64,000 nt of DNA, taken from Bartonella queenslandensis. GTDB lineage: Bacteria > Pseudomonadota > Alphaproteobacteria > Rhizobiales > Rhizobiaceae. A program made the translations under genes and the position numbers. Below, one piece after another: positions 41,205 through 52,365 of the stretch; the stretch's first letter is position 1; each line of letters starts with the position of its first letter. The notes beneath the pieces were generated by a model that saw nothing but the letters and a program-made list of their open reading frames with translations, searched no databases and was not told where the DNA came from. The stretch is taken from contig NZ_NAAI01000002.1 of the NCBI RefSeq assembly GCF_018155095.1, forward strand, positions 124,001 through 188,000, in the 5' to 3' direction.

Positions 41205-41640
41205 AATATTAATTTATAGGTAAGAAAATAAAAGCTTCGTTAGCGTAATATAAATATGCACAACTCATTTTGAAATATTACGTATATGAAAAAATAAACA
41301 ATAATATCGCTCTTCACATAATTTTAAAATTTACGTAAGACGTAATTAACTTCGTCCCCAAAGTTTAAAGGAAAAGGATTCCTACCAACGTTATTCTGTA
41401 AACAGTCGGGCTTTTCTCGATAAATTACGCTTTTAATTTCTTTAGTCTTCCCATTCATGTGATTCACTTAAACTGAAGGCTTTCAAGCCCTACCCTGAAT
41501 ATTTACCACGCACTATAAAAATACTTAAATATATAAAAGAAATGCTTACTTGTCTTATATTATTGTCCTCAATGACGGTATTTTACTGTATAATGGTGTC
41601 ATATCATTTCATCATTCTTTTCATTATATATCGACAGATA
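41205..41640 (+). repeat. Dispersed repeat copy L: head fragment plus tail module
   Basis: In the gap between the divergent solute-binding protein and gyrB. Head-like ATTAATTTATAGGTAAG is near 41212. The core is too decayed to align. The tail module is clear from about 41355: CCCCAAAGTTTAAAGGAAAA, TGTGATTCACTTAAACTGAA, CACGCACTATAAAAATAC, CTTATATTATT and CTCAATGACGGTATTTTAC. These match the 23.4-kb copy block by block. A TATAAT at 41597 could serve as a -10 for gyrB, but it has no good -35. The left part of the gap (40898-41204) shows nothing I can name. Confidence 0.5.
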
Positions 41641-41761
41641 TTGAATCTAGAGCTGATATACGGTAAATGTTTAATGTGGTTATTCCATAAATAACTGATC
41701 AGAACATTGAGCTTTAAAAAAACAAGTAAAGTATTGTAAATTGAACACAGAAATGGACTAA

Positions 41762-44197
<2,436 letters not shown>

Positions 44198-44314
44198 AGG
44201 TATTCTTTTGTTTTTAGCTGTATAAACGTCGCAGTTTTATACGTTATTTTTTCGTATTTGAACATTACCTTTCTATTTCATTTACGATAAAGAAAAATAA
44301 GGAAGGGCATATAT

Positions 44315-45097
44315 ATGGCAACTGAAACAGAACGTGTAGGAGCCAAAGGGGGGATGGAGCACTCTTTTGGTTTTACAAGAGTTGATGAAACACAAAAGCA
44401 ATCCATGGTGGATGGTGTGTTTCATTCTGTTGCTGAAAATTATGACAAGATGAATGATATCTTATCCTTAGGGCTACACCGTGTGTGGAAAAATTCTATG
44501 GTTGCATGGCTTTCTCCACCAGCGCTTTCTCATTGGAAAGTTCTTGATGTTGCTGGTGGCACAGGTGATATTGCTTTTCGCATCCTTAATGCTTCACGCC
44601 AAAAAGCTCATGCTACGGTGCTTGATATTAATGGATCTATGCTCAGCATTGGCAAAAAACGCGCACAAAAAAATGGTCTTGCCTCTCTGATTGATTTTGT
44701 TGAAGCCAATGCAGAACATCTGCCCTTTGAAGATCAAAGCTTTGACGCTTACACCATTGCTTTTGGAATTCGCAATGTTCCTCATATTGATCAAGCCCTT
44801 AAAGAAGCTTTTCGTGTTTTAAAGACCGGTGGACGTTTCTTATGTTTAGAATTTTCAAATGTCGAAATGCCTTGGCTCGATAAAATTTATGACCTTTGGT
44901 CTTTCCATGCTATCCCTAGGTTGGGTCAGTTTATTGCAAATGATGGCGATGCTTATCGTTATTTGGTTGAATCTATTCGTAAATTTCCTCAACAAGATGA
45001 TTTTGCCCATATGATCAAGCAAGCAGGATTTTCACGCGTATCGTACCGCAATCTTACCGGTGCGATTGCAGCACTGCATTCAGGTTGGAAAATTTAA
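44315..45097 (+). CDS. ubiE: Ubiquinone/menaquinone biosynthesis C-methyltransferase UbiE
   Basis: SAM-dependent C-methyltransferase of ubiquinone synthesis. The 260 residues have SAM motif I in [16 protein letters not shown], the UbiE signature 1 region [17 protein letters not shown] and signature 2 [20 protein letters not shown] with [20 protein letters not shown] is placed before the ATG. It ends just before ubiB, which begins two bases after its stop, so they are one operon. This ubiE-ubiB-coaBC order is common in the Hyphomicrobiales. Confidence 0.96.
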   Translation: MATETERVGAKGGMEHSFGFTRVDETQKQSMVDGVFHSVAENYDKMNDILSLGLHRVWKNSMVAWLSPPALSHWKVLDVAGGTGDIAFRILNASRQKAHATVLDINGSMLSIGKKRAQKNGLASLIDFVEANAEHLPFEDQSFDAYTIAFGIRNVPHIDQALKEAFRVLKTGGRFLCLEFSNVEMPWLDKIYDLWSFHAIPRLGQFIANDGDAYRYLVESIRKFPQQDDFAHMIKQAGFSRVSYRNLTGAIAALHSGWKI

Positions 45098-45099
45098 AA

Positions 45100-46686
45100 A
45101 TGGTGCAAATTTCTCCTTACTTTCAATTGATGCGTGCGGGATGGATTTTAACACGTGAAGGTGTTTTAAGTGCTCTTCCTCATGATGATCTTCAAGGATT
45201 TCCAGCGTTATGTCATCGTATAGCGCGTGCATTAGCACGACGCAAAACGAAAAAAAAACAGCGATCTGAAAATATTTCGTATGCCATCAATAAGCTTGGC
45301 CCCTCTTACATCAAACTTGGTCAATTTCTTGCCACAAGACCTGATATTGTTGGACGGAATGTTGCAGACGATTTGTCACAACTACAAGATCGTGTCCAAA
45401 CATTTTCTTGCACCGCCGCTATTGCTCAAATTGAAAGTTCTCTGGGGCGCTCTATTGATGATTTATTCGTCAATTTTTATCCCCCCATTGCCGCTGCTTC
45501 TATTGCTCAGGTTCATCCTGCTGAATATATTGATAAAACTGGTCATAAGAAAAAATGTGCCGTAAAAGTTATTCGCCCTGATATAAGAGCACGTTTTTCT
45601 AAAGATCTTAGAGGTTTCTATCTCATTGCGCATTTACAAGAGCGTTATATCCCTTCCTCCCGAAGGCTACGTCCTGTTCGTGTGGTGGATACTTTAGCAC
45701 AAACAACACGCCTTGAAATGGATTTACGCTTAGAAGCAGCAGCGATATCTGAAATGACTGAAAATATTCAACAGGATACAGGTTTTCGGGTTCCTCGTAT
45801 TGATTGGGAACGGACAGGGCGTAATGTTCTCACCATGGAATGGATTGATGGTATAAGAATATCTGAAGTTTCCAAACTTAAAGAAGCGGGTTTTGATCTA
45901 CAGGCACTTGCCATTACGCTTATTCAATCTTTTCTACGCCATACATTGCGTGACGGTTTTTTTCATGCCGATATGCATCCTGGTAATTTATTTGTAGACT
46001 CAGATGGATGTATTGTTGCTGTTGACCTAGGCATTACAGGAAGACTTGGAAAAAAAGAAAAGCATTTTTTGGCTGAAATTCTTTATGGCTTTATTACGCG
46101 CGATTACCATCGGGTAGCCCGCGCTCATTTTGAAGCAGGCTATGTCCCTTCACATCATAATATTGAAAGCTTTGCGCAAGCCAATCGCGCAATTGGTGAA
46201 CCAATTCACGGACAATCAGCACAAAGCATTTCCATGGCTAAGTTGCTCACATTGTTGTTTGAAGTCACTGAATTGTTTGACATGCAAACGCGACCCGAAC
46301 TTCTATTATTGCAAAAAACAATGGTTGTCGTGGAAGGTGTTGCCCGCACATTAGACCCCAGTTTTAATATGTGGAAAGCTTCTGAACCTGTTGTCAAAGA
46401 GTGGATTAGTAAAAATTTAGGACCCGTAGGCATTGTAAAAGACTTTAGTGAAGGCGCGCAAGCTCTCCTTTCGTTGGCACGCAAAACACCACAACTGGTA
46501 CAAAATTTCCAACGTATAGAAGAAGATTTCAATCAAATGAAAAAAACTGGTTTTAATCTTTCTCCTGCTACCCTCAAACAACTTGCCATTGAACAAAGTC
46601 GTAGAAACCGTTATGGTCGTTATAGCCTGCTTATCATTGCACTTTGTTGCGTTTTTTTCACTTTTTACTTTTTTCATCTTTTCTAA
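45100..46686 (+). CDS. ubiB: Ubiquinone biosynthesis protein UbiB (atypical kinase)
   Basis: Membrane-bound ABC1/ADCK-family protein needed for ubiquinone synthesis. The start at ATG 45100 (MVQISPYFQLMRAG) is preferred over an upstream TTG overlapping ubiE. The 528 residues carry the KxGQ motif in GPSYIKLGQFLATRPDIV, the unusual A-rich loop AAASIAQVHPAE, the VAIK-type lysine in CAVKVIRPDI, the catalytic-loop-like HADMHPGNLFV and the metal site VAVDLGITG. One or two C-terminal membrane helices end the protein (YSLLIIALCCVFFTFYFFHL). It is coupled with ubiE upstream; coaBC follows after 68 bp. Confidence 0.95.
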   Translation: MVQISPYFQLMRAGWILTREGVLSALPHDDLQGFPALCHRIARALARRKTKKKQRSENISYAINKLGPSYIKLGQFLATRPDIVGRNVADDLSQLQDRVQTFSCTAAIAQIESSLGRSIDDLFVNFYPPIAAASIAQVHPAEYIDKTGHKKKCAVKVIRPDIRARFSKDLRGFYLIAHLQERYIPSSRRLRPVRVVDTLAQTTRLEMDLRLEAAAISEMTENIQQDTGFRVPRIDWERTGRNVLTMEWIDGIRISEVSKLKEAGFDLQALAITLIQSFLRHTLRDGFFHADMHPGNLFVDSDGCIVAVDLGITGRLGKKEKHFLAEILYGFITRDYHRVARAHFEAGYVPSHHNIESFAQANRAIGEPIHGQSAQSISMAKLLTLLFEVTELFDMQTRPELLLLQKTMVVVEGVARTLDPSFNMWKASEPVVKEWISKNLGPVGIVKDFSEGAQALLSLARKTPQLVQNFQRIEEDFNQMKKTGFNLSPATLKQLAIEQSRRNRYGRYSLLIIALCCVFFTFYFFHLF

Positions 46687-46754
46687 TCTCCTTAATATGC
46701 TAAAAATATCAACAACGAAATCATTGCAATCATTTTGTTTCTTGTAGGTATTCT

Positions 46755-48176
46755 ATGGCCAGTATTACTATTCGTAATCTTTCTCCTGAAATTAAGGAAG
46801 CTTTGCGCATACGTGCCGCGCAAAATGGCATTTCTATGGAAGAAGAAGCGCGCCGTCTTTTAAGTAATTTCACTACTTTCACCACACATTCCTCTCATGC
46901 AAGTTCCGTTGAAGTGCAATCATTGAAATCAAAATCACTTCTTCTTATTATTGGTGGAAGTATTGCGGCCTATAAAGCGCTTGATCTCATTCGTCGTTTA
47001 AAAGAACGTGGAGCACACTTAAATATTATTATGACAAAAGCAGCGCAAAAATTTATTACGCCTTTAGCTGCTGAAGCTCTCAACGCTCGTACTGTATATA
47101 CTGATTTATTTTCACGCGAAGAAGAACATGATATCGGACATATCAGACTAGCACGTGAGGCTGACCTCATCATTTTAGCCCCTGCTACAGCCAATCGCAT
47201 AGCTAAAATAACCCATGGCATAGGGGATGATCTAGCCGATTGCATTCTTTTAGCAGCACGTTGTCCACTCTTAATTGCCCCCGCCATGAATCCAGCTATG
47301 TGGGCACATCCGGCCACTGTTCGCAATGTTGCACAATTGCGTGCAGATGGCGTTCATATTATCGGACCAGAAATCGGAAATATGGCTGAACGTGACGAGA
47401 CAGGCTATGGACGCATGAGTGAACCCTTAACCATTGTTGCTGCCATAGAGACTCTTTTAAATGTGTGTGAAAAGCCTCTCGCTGGTCGCCATTTCATCGT
47501 GACCTCTGGCCCTACCCATGAACCAATTGATCCCGTGCGCTATCTTGCTAATCGATCTTCGGGTAAACAAGGTCATGCCATTGCAACTGCCCTTGCGCAT
47601 TTGGGAGCAAAAGTAACACTTATTTGTGGACCTGTTAATCTTGCAGACCCACAAGAAGTAAAAACCATTCATGTTGAAACAGCACAACAGATGTTACAGG
47701 CCGTTCAAGAAGCATTGCCCGCTGATGGTGCCATCTTTGTTGCCGCAGTTTGTGATTGGCGCAGTCAAACGCAATCGTTACACAAAATTAAAAAGAATGC
47801 TCATAAAACAGCGCCATCCTTGCATATGGTCGAAAATCCTGACATTTTAGCAACGATTGGACACGCTCCAAACCGCCCCTCATTGGTCATTGGTTTTGCT
47901 GCTGAAACATGTGATATCATTACCAATGCGCAAAAAAAATGCGTCGAAAAAGGTGCTGATTTCATTCTTGCTAATGACGTTTCTCTTCACTCTGATGGCA
48001 CAAGCGTCATGGGTGCTGATACAAATCAAATTTATCTCGTAAATAAAGAAAAAGTTGAATCATGGCCCCCTATGAGTAAACAACACGTAGCGCAAAAATT
48101 AGCAAACATGATCGTATCATTCTTTACCCCCCAAACACCTCCTCCTCATAAGGAAAAAACACACCATTTCAAATAA
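46755..48176 (+). CDS. coaBC: CoaBC with an N-terminal FitA-like ribbon-helix-helix domain
   Basis: Bifunctional phosphopantothenate-cysteine ligase/phosphopantothenoylcysteine decarboxylase of coenzyme A synthesis. The 473 residues start with a ribbon-helix-helix domain of antitoxin type (1-39, MASITIRNLSPEIKEAL). After a Ser/Thr linker the flavoprotein CoaC domain starts near 61 with IIGGSIAAYKALDLIRRL, then HDIGHIRLAREAD and LIAPAMNPAMW. The CoaC active-site loop here reads MAERDETGYGRM (210-221), with no Cys where E. coli has its catalytic Cys158. The CoaB half has VTSGPTHEPIDPVRYLANRS, SSGKQGHAIA and HKIKK. No toxin gene is adjacent. Confidence 0.94.
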   Translation: MASITIRNLSPEIKEALRIRAAQNGISMEEEARRLLSNFTTFTTHSSHASSVEVQSLKSKSLLLIIGGSIAAYKALDLIRRLKERGAHLNIIMTKAAQKFITPLAAEALNARTVYTDLFSREEEHDIGHIRLAREADLIILAPATANRIAKITHGIGDDLADCILLAARCPLLIAPAMNPAMWAHPATVRNVAQLRADGVHIIGPEIGNMAERDETGYGRMSEPLTIVAAIETLLNVCEKPLAGRHFIVTSGPTHEPIDPVRYLANRSSGKQGHAIATALAHLGAKVTLICGPVNLADPQEVKTIHVETAQQMLQAVQEALPADGAIFVAAVCDWRSQTQSLHKIKKNAHKTAPSLHMVENPDILATIGHAPNRPSLVIGFAAETCDIITNAQKKCVEKGADFILANDVSLHSDGTSVMGADTNQIYLVNKEKVESWPPMSKQHVAQKLANMIVSFFTPQTPPPHKEKTHHFK

Positions 48177-48277
48177 TAACTCTTCAAACACCTTATTAAA
48201 ACATCTCATAAAATAAGAACTAAACTTTTGAATACACGAAGATGTCTATCAATCTCGACTATAATTAGATAACATAT

Positions 48278-48770
48278 TAATTTATAATGATAATCTAGCG
48301 TTATTCAATTTGAATTAGAACCTCAAATATCATAAGATTTCCTCATTTAAAATCCATGTATATTGAATCAATCAAAATTATTTTCTTGCACGTTAACAAA
48401 GGTAACCGCATGAGTATAAAACGTTTAAAAAAGGACTATCCCCCTATAATGAACCGTTTCAAGGGTGAAGGCTTATCGCAACATTGAGGGTAAGTGTTTG
48501 ATGGTGCCAGTGTACTCTTTTGTTCAGCATAAACTCTTTTGTTAAGCATAAAGAGAGTGGTTGCCCCATAATTTTATAGTCTTCATGGAAGCCCTATCCT
48601 TACGCAATTCATGGGCGCTGTTGCGACATGGGGGTGACGAGCGTTGAGAGATGTTTCTTTTAAAAAAATTCCATCTTACCCTAGCCTTCATAAAGAATAG
48701 AATTTTGCACCCTGTCTCTCCAGCCTATAAAAAACAAGCTGGAATCATCATTTTCCATCCTTCAATTTTA
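48278..48770 (+). repeat. Dispersed repeat copy G
   Basis: Starts about 100 bp after coaBC. Head ATTAATTTATAATGATAATC, core CAAATATCATAAGATTTCCT and ATATTGAATCAATCAAAATT, then CTATAATGAACCGTTTCAAG, GGCTTATCGCAACATTGAG and GATGGTGCCAGTGTAC. TTTGTTCAGCATAAAC and TTTGTTAAGCATAAAG are a short internal duplication at about 48520-48560. The later part matches the extended region of the 1-kb and 31-kb copies. The mini-frame lacks an ATG at the usual place. Confidence 0.6.
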
Positions 48771-48771
48771 A

Positions 48772-48951
48772 AAAAGCTCTTGCATTGAGAAAAATTTATC
48801 AAAAGCATTTTCTTTCTTAAATGTTTTTTATATCCATATTGGTTTTATTGATGATGTGCAAATAAATGATTGTTTTGATTTTGACAGTGAAGATTTAATT
48901 TCTATATTGGTGATTCTCATTCAAATTGAAGATGATAAATTATATTTATAA
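48772..48951 (+). pseudogene. Possible coding remnant
   Basis: A 59-codon open stretch without an ATG start, just after repeat copy G. It includes FYIHIGFIDDVQINDCFDFD and DLISILVILIQIEDDKLYL. The acidic, Leu/Ile-patterned second half faintly recalls carrier-protein-like helices, but I cannot assign it. It may be chance. The remaining gap to 49681 is AT-rich and empty to my eye. Confidence 0.17.
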
Positions 48952-49681
48952 ATGGATGGTGTTATTATCTAAAAATTATTTGATACAATGCACCATTTGC
49001 ATGAAAAATGCTTCAATGAATTCTTACTTTATTGCACTTATAGCTCTTAAAATTCAAAATAGCATCATTTTTAATCATCAGTGACCTCTTCTTTACTTCT
49101 TCTTAAAAAACTGCTTGTTATGAAATACGTAGAGTTAATCGTTTGAAACTTCTTTCTTTTCTTATTGCGATATCACATGAGTCATTTTGTTGCCTAAAAT
49201 CAGAATATTTCCGTAACGAATACGTAAATTTTACCCTTATTCCATTAACTTCAATATTATGCGAAAACCAAGACCCGTCATGCCAAGCAATAGAAAAATA
49301 CAGAAAATATTAGGGATCGTGCAAAACAAATTAGGGATATAGATAAATGAAGTTAGGCTGCTATACAGGATAAATGAAAGTAAAAAAACTCCGCCCTCAA
49401 TATCTTCTACCACCTTAATTTTATATATAAACGTAATAAGCTAAATTCTGTACAAAAATATTTAAAAGTTCTTCTACAAAAGCTGATTCTTACAGTCTTC
49501 TCGTTTTTTAAACCTAAAATTTCTATTGATGTAAATTTTATTTTTTTTACAAAATAATATTGATGTATTCCTTTAATGTTATTGAAAATAGATCTTATAA
49601 TTCAAGAAAGAAAAAATTACACTATACATTCTTTAAATATATTTCTTGTTTTTTTTGCTTCTTTCCTTAATTTATGAATCT

Positions 49682-50401
49682 ATGATCTTTACTGCTGTCT
49701 ACCGTGCTTTACAACGTCTTTTGACCTCACAATATAGCATTATGATACTGAAAGCATTGGGAGTGACTTTTTTTGTGCTCGTCATTTTATGGTTATGTGT
49801 GCACCAACTTTTTGTGTCTTACTTTTGGCCTTGGATTTCTCAGTTTCTTCCTGGACTCCCAAGTTGGGCGGGGTGGTTGGGATTTAGCATGCTTATCATC
49901 TTCAATCTTGGTTTAGCTCTTTTGTTGGCTTTTTTTATTGCCCCCATCACAGCTATGATAGGTGGCTTTTTCATTGACTCTGCTGCTGAAATCATTGAAA
50001 AGGAAGATTATCCAAATGAGCCTATTGGACAAGCAATGCCTTTTGGGCGCTCTCTTATCCTCTCCTTTAAATTTGTTATTTTAAGCCTTATTGGCAATGG
50101 AATTGCTTTTATTTTATTCTTCATACCAGGTGTTAATTTGATTGCTTTTTATGTTATTAATGGTTACTTGCTTGGTCATGAATATTTCTTGTTTGCTGCT
50201 TATCGTTTTCGAACAGAGCAAGATGCGCGGGCTTTTTTACATACTCATTATACAACGGTTTTTGGTGCTGGATTGTTGATTGCGGTTTTTGTTTCAATTC
50301 CCATTCTCAATTTAGCTACACCGCTTTTTGCAGCCGCCTTCATGACACATTTACACAAAATGCTTTCCCAAAAAAACATGGCACGCATCACACAAAAATA
50401 A
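49682..50401 (+). CDS. EI24/CysZ-like integral membrane protein
   Basis: Member of the EI24 domain family, which includes the sulfate permease CysZ; function here is not known. The start at ATG 49682 (MIFTAVYRALQRLLTS) is chosen over a TTG 36 bp upstream because it gives the usual N-terminus. Neither has a clear ribosome-binding site. The 239 residues contain about four long hydrophobic segments (for example LGVTFFVLVILWLCVHQLF, LLLAFFIAPITAMIGGFFID, FILFFIPGVNLIAFYVING). They also hold the family motif YLLGHEYFLFAAYRFR and a C-terminal helix LNLATPLFAAAFMTHLHK. Isolated between two repeat copies. Confidence 0.88.
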   Translation: MIFTAVYRALQRLLTSQYSIMILKALGVTFFVLVILWLCVHQLFVSYFWPWISQFLPGLPSWAGWLGFSMLIIFNLGLALLLAFFIAPITAMIGGFFIDSAAEIIEKEDYPNEPIGQAMPFGRSLILSFKFVILSLIGNGIAFILFFIPGVNLIAFYVINGYLLGHEYFLFAAYRFRTEQDARAFLHTHYTTVFGAGLLIAVFVSIPILNLATPLFAAAFMTHLHKMLSQKNMARITQK

Positions 50402-50483
50402 TGTTCCTTGAATTTTAAACTTAACAAACCTTGCCAGCCAAAGAAAGCACAATATAAAATTTTATGCTTTCCTTTTTTAAATT

Positions 50484-50850
50484 AATATATTAATTTAAAA
50501 TGATAATTTATCGTTTTATGACATGAGTAAAAAACCTAAATATCATAAAGCTTTCTTATTTTAACCCATTCATAATTTATTATCAAACTTTGATTTAGTG
50601 ACGCTATCATTGACATTAATCGCAGGTTGAATCACTTAAAATCGTTTGTTGAAATATCATAAACGGAAGCGGTCGTGTGGATAAAAAAACTTTTAAAAAG
50701 ATAAAAATACCTCTTATACCCCCTCTCAATGCAAGAATTATTGTTACATTGGAACGAGCAAAGAGTGTGATGATATCGGTTTTTACCTTCTATTTCAGTA
50801 AAAATGAGGGAGTATATGAATTTTATGCCTTTCATGGAGGGAATATACTC
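50484..50850 (+). repeat. Dispersed repeat copy H (degenerate)
   Basis: Begins about 80 bp after the EI24 gene. Head ATTAATTTAAAATGATAATT, core CTAAATATCATAAAGCTTTC and TTTATTATCAAACTTTG, an insertion or divergent stretch, then ATCGTTTGTTGAAATATCAT, AAAAATACCTCTTATACCCC and CAAAGAGTGTGATGATATCG. That last piece matches the 1.17-kb copy. The mini-frame ATG is lost. Confidence 0.5.
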
Positions 50851-51440
50851 TTCGCATTATCATGAGAGAATTTTTGGAATATGTGAGACTGTTACATTTA
50901 ACAACGTGTGAATACACAATAAAAATGATATTTTTTTCGGTGATTTATTTTATGCGAAACCCGTGCTTTAAGAAGACTGTTTGAAAAAAATCTTGCTCTG
51001 CTGTTAGCGTTTCGCTAACATAACATTATCATATCCATTATCTTTAATGGATGCGTGTGGCCTTGTAAGTTTTATATTATAAGGTTTCTTTGCTTTAGAA
51101 CTGTTGGTATTAATGATTAATTGGAGATTCATTTTTATTAAAAGAAACTAAGCCGTTTATTAACCAGCGCAAGAGATGAATTTTGATACCAGATTCAAAG
51201 AATAAAAACATGTAAATTCTTAAAACTTCTGAGAAGTTTGTTATAGGGGATACTCTTCGTGCATATAATTTTTATAACATTAGAAATATTAAAAATAAAA
51301 AAACAATGGAGTTATACGTGTGCGGATAAAAACACTAAATAGACTTGTTTGTTCAGCCGGAAAAGCAAATGTAACCGTTTAAGTTCTATATTCTTTCAAA
51401 TCATGCAAAAGATGTGTAATATTAAAGGAAGGTTATAAAG
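50851..51440. other. Gap upstream of accD
   Basis: 590 bp, AT-rich. GCTGTTAGCGTTTCGCTAACATAAC (51000-51024) contains the inverted repeat TGTTAGCG/CGCTAACA with a 3-base loop (51002-51020), without a U-run. Nothing else was recognised apart from AGGAAGG before accD. Confidence 0.4.
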
Positions 51441-52361
51441 ATGAACTGGATTACAAATTATGTTCGTCCTAAAATTAACTCTATATTGGGACGCCGTGAA
51501 ATTCCAGAAAATCTATGGATTAAAGATCCTACCAGTGGTGAAATGATCTTCCATAAAGATCTGGAGGTCAATCAATTTGTGGCTCCTCATTCTGGCTATC
51601 ATATGCGTATCAGTGCCAAAAATCGTCTCATGCATTTTTTTGATGATGGTGTCTACACAGCTCTTGAAAATCCAAAAGTTGTGACAGATCCTTTAAAGTT
51701 TCGCGATGAAAAACGCTATATTGACCGGTTAAGAGATTATCGTTCTAAACTTGGGGTTGATGACAATATTTTAAGTGCACGTGGTACTATTGAAGGCTTA
51801 CCAATTATTGCAACCGTTCAAGATTTCGCCTTTATGGGTGGGTCTCTCGGTATGGCTTCAGGGGAAGCTATTATCAAAGCTTTTGATACTGCCATTGCTG
51901 AAAAATGTCCTTTGGTTCTTTTTGCTGCTTCTGGTGGTGCACGCATGCAAGAAGGAACACTCTCATTAATGCAAATGCCCCGTACAACAGTAGCAATTGA
52001 AATGCTGAAAGAAGCAAAACTTCCCTATATTGTTGTGCTGACCAATCCAACCACCGGTGGTGTTACTGCTTCTTACGCTATGCTCGGTGATATTCACATT
52101 GCCGAACCCGGTGCTATGATTGGTTTTGCTGGTCCACGTGTGATTCAACAAACGATACGCGAAACCCTGCCAGAAGGTTTTCAAAGTAGTGAATATCTGC
52201 TCGAACATGGTATGATTGATATGGTTGTATCGCGTTTAGAAATGAAAACAACCATTGCACGTCTTTTACGCTTAATGATGAAACGCCCTGCTGTTGTTAA
52301 CCCTTCCACCCCGTCCCCAACAGATTCTCAAACATCGCTTTCTAAAACAAAAGCAGCCTAA
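51441..52361 (+). CDS. accD: Acetyl-CoA carboxylase carboxyltransferase subunit beta, zinc ribbon lost
   Basis: Beta half of the carboxyltransferase that makes malonyl-CoA for fatty acids. The 306 residues are family-length and include [73 protein letters not shown] and [20 protein letters not shown]. The N-terminal zinc ribbon has no cysteine: aligning with E. coli AccD at identical spacing puts Asp29, Ser32, Ala48 and Ser51 at the four Cys sites. AGGAAGG precedes the ATG. folC starts four bases after the stop. Confidence 0.96.
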   Translation: MNWITNYVRPKINSILGRREIPENLWIKDPTSGEMIFHKDLEVNQFVAPHSGYHMRISAKNRLMHFFDDGVYTALENPKVVTDPLKFRDEKRYIDRLRDYRSKLGVDDNILSARGTIEGLPIIATVQDFAFMGGSLGMASGEAIIKAFDTAIAEKCPLVLFAASGGARMQEGTLSLMQMPRTTVAIEMLKEAKLPYIVVLTNPTTGGVTASYAMLGDIHIAEPGAMIGFAGPRVIQQTIRETLPEGFQSSEYLLEHGMIDMVVSRLEMKTTIARLLRLMMKRPAVVNPSTPSPTDSQTSLSKTKAA

Positions 52362-52365
52362 ATTC

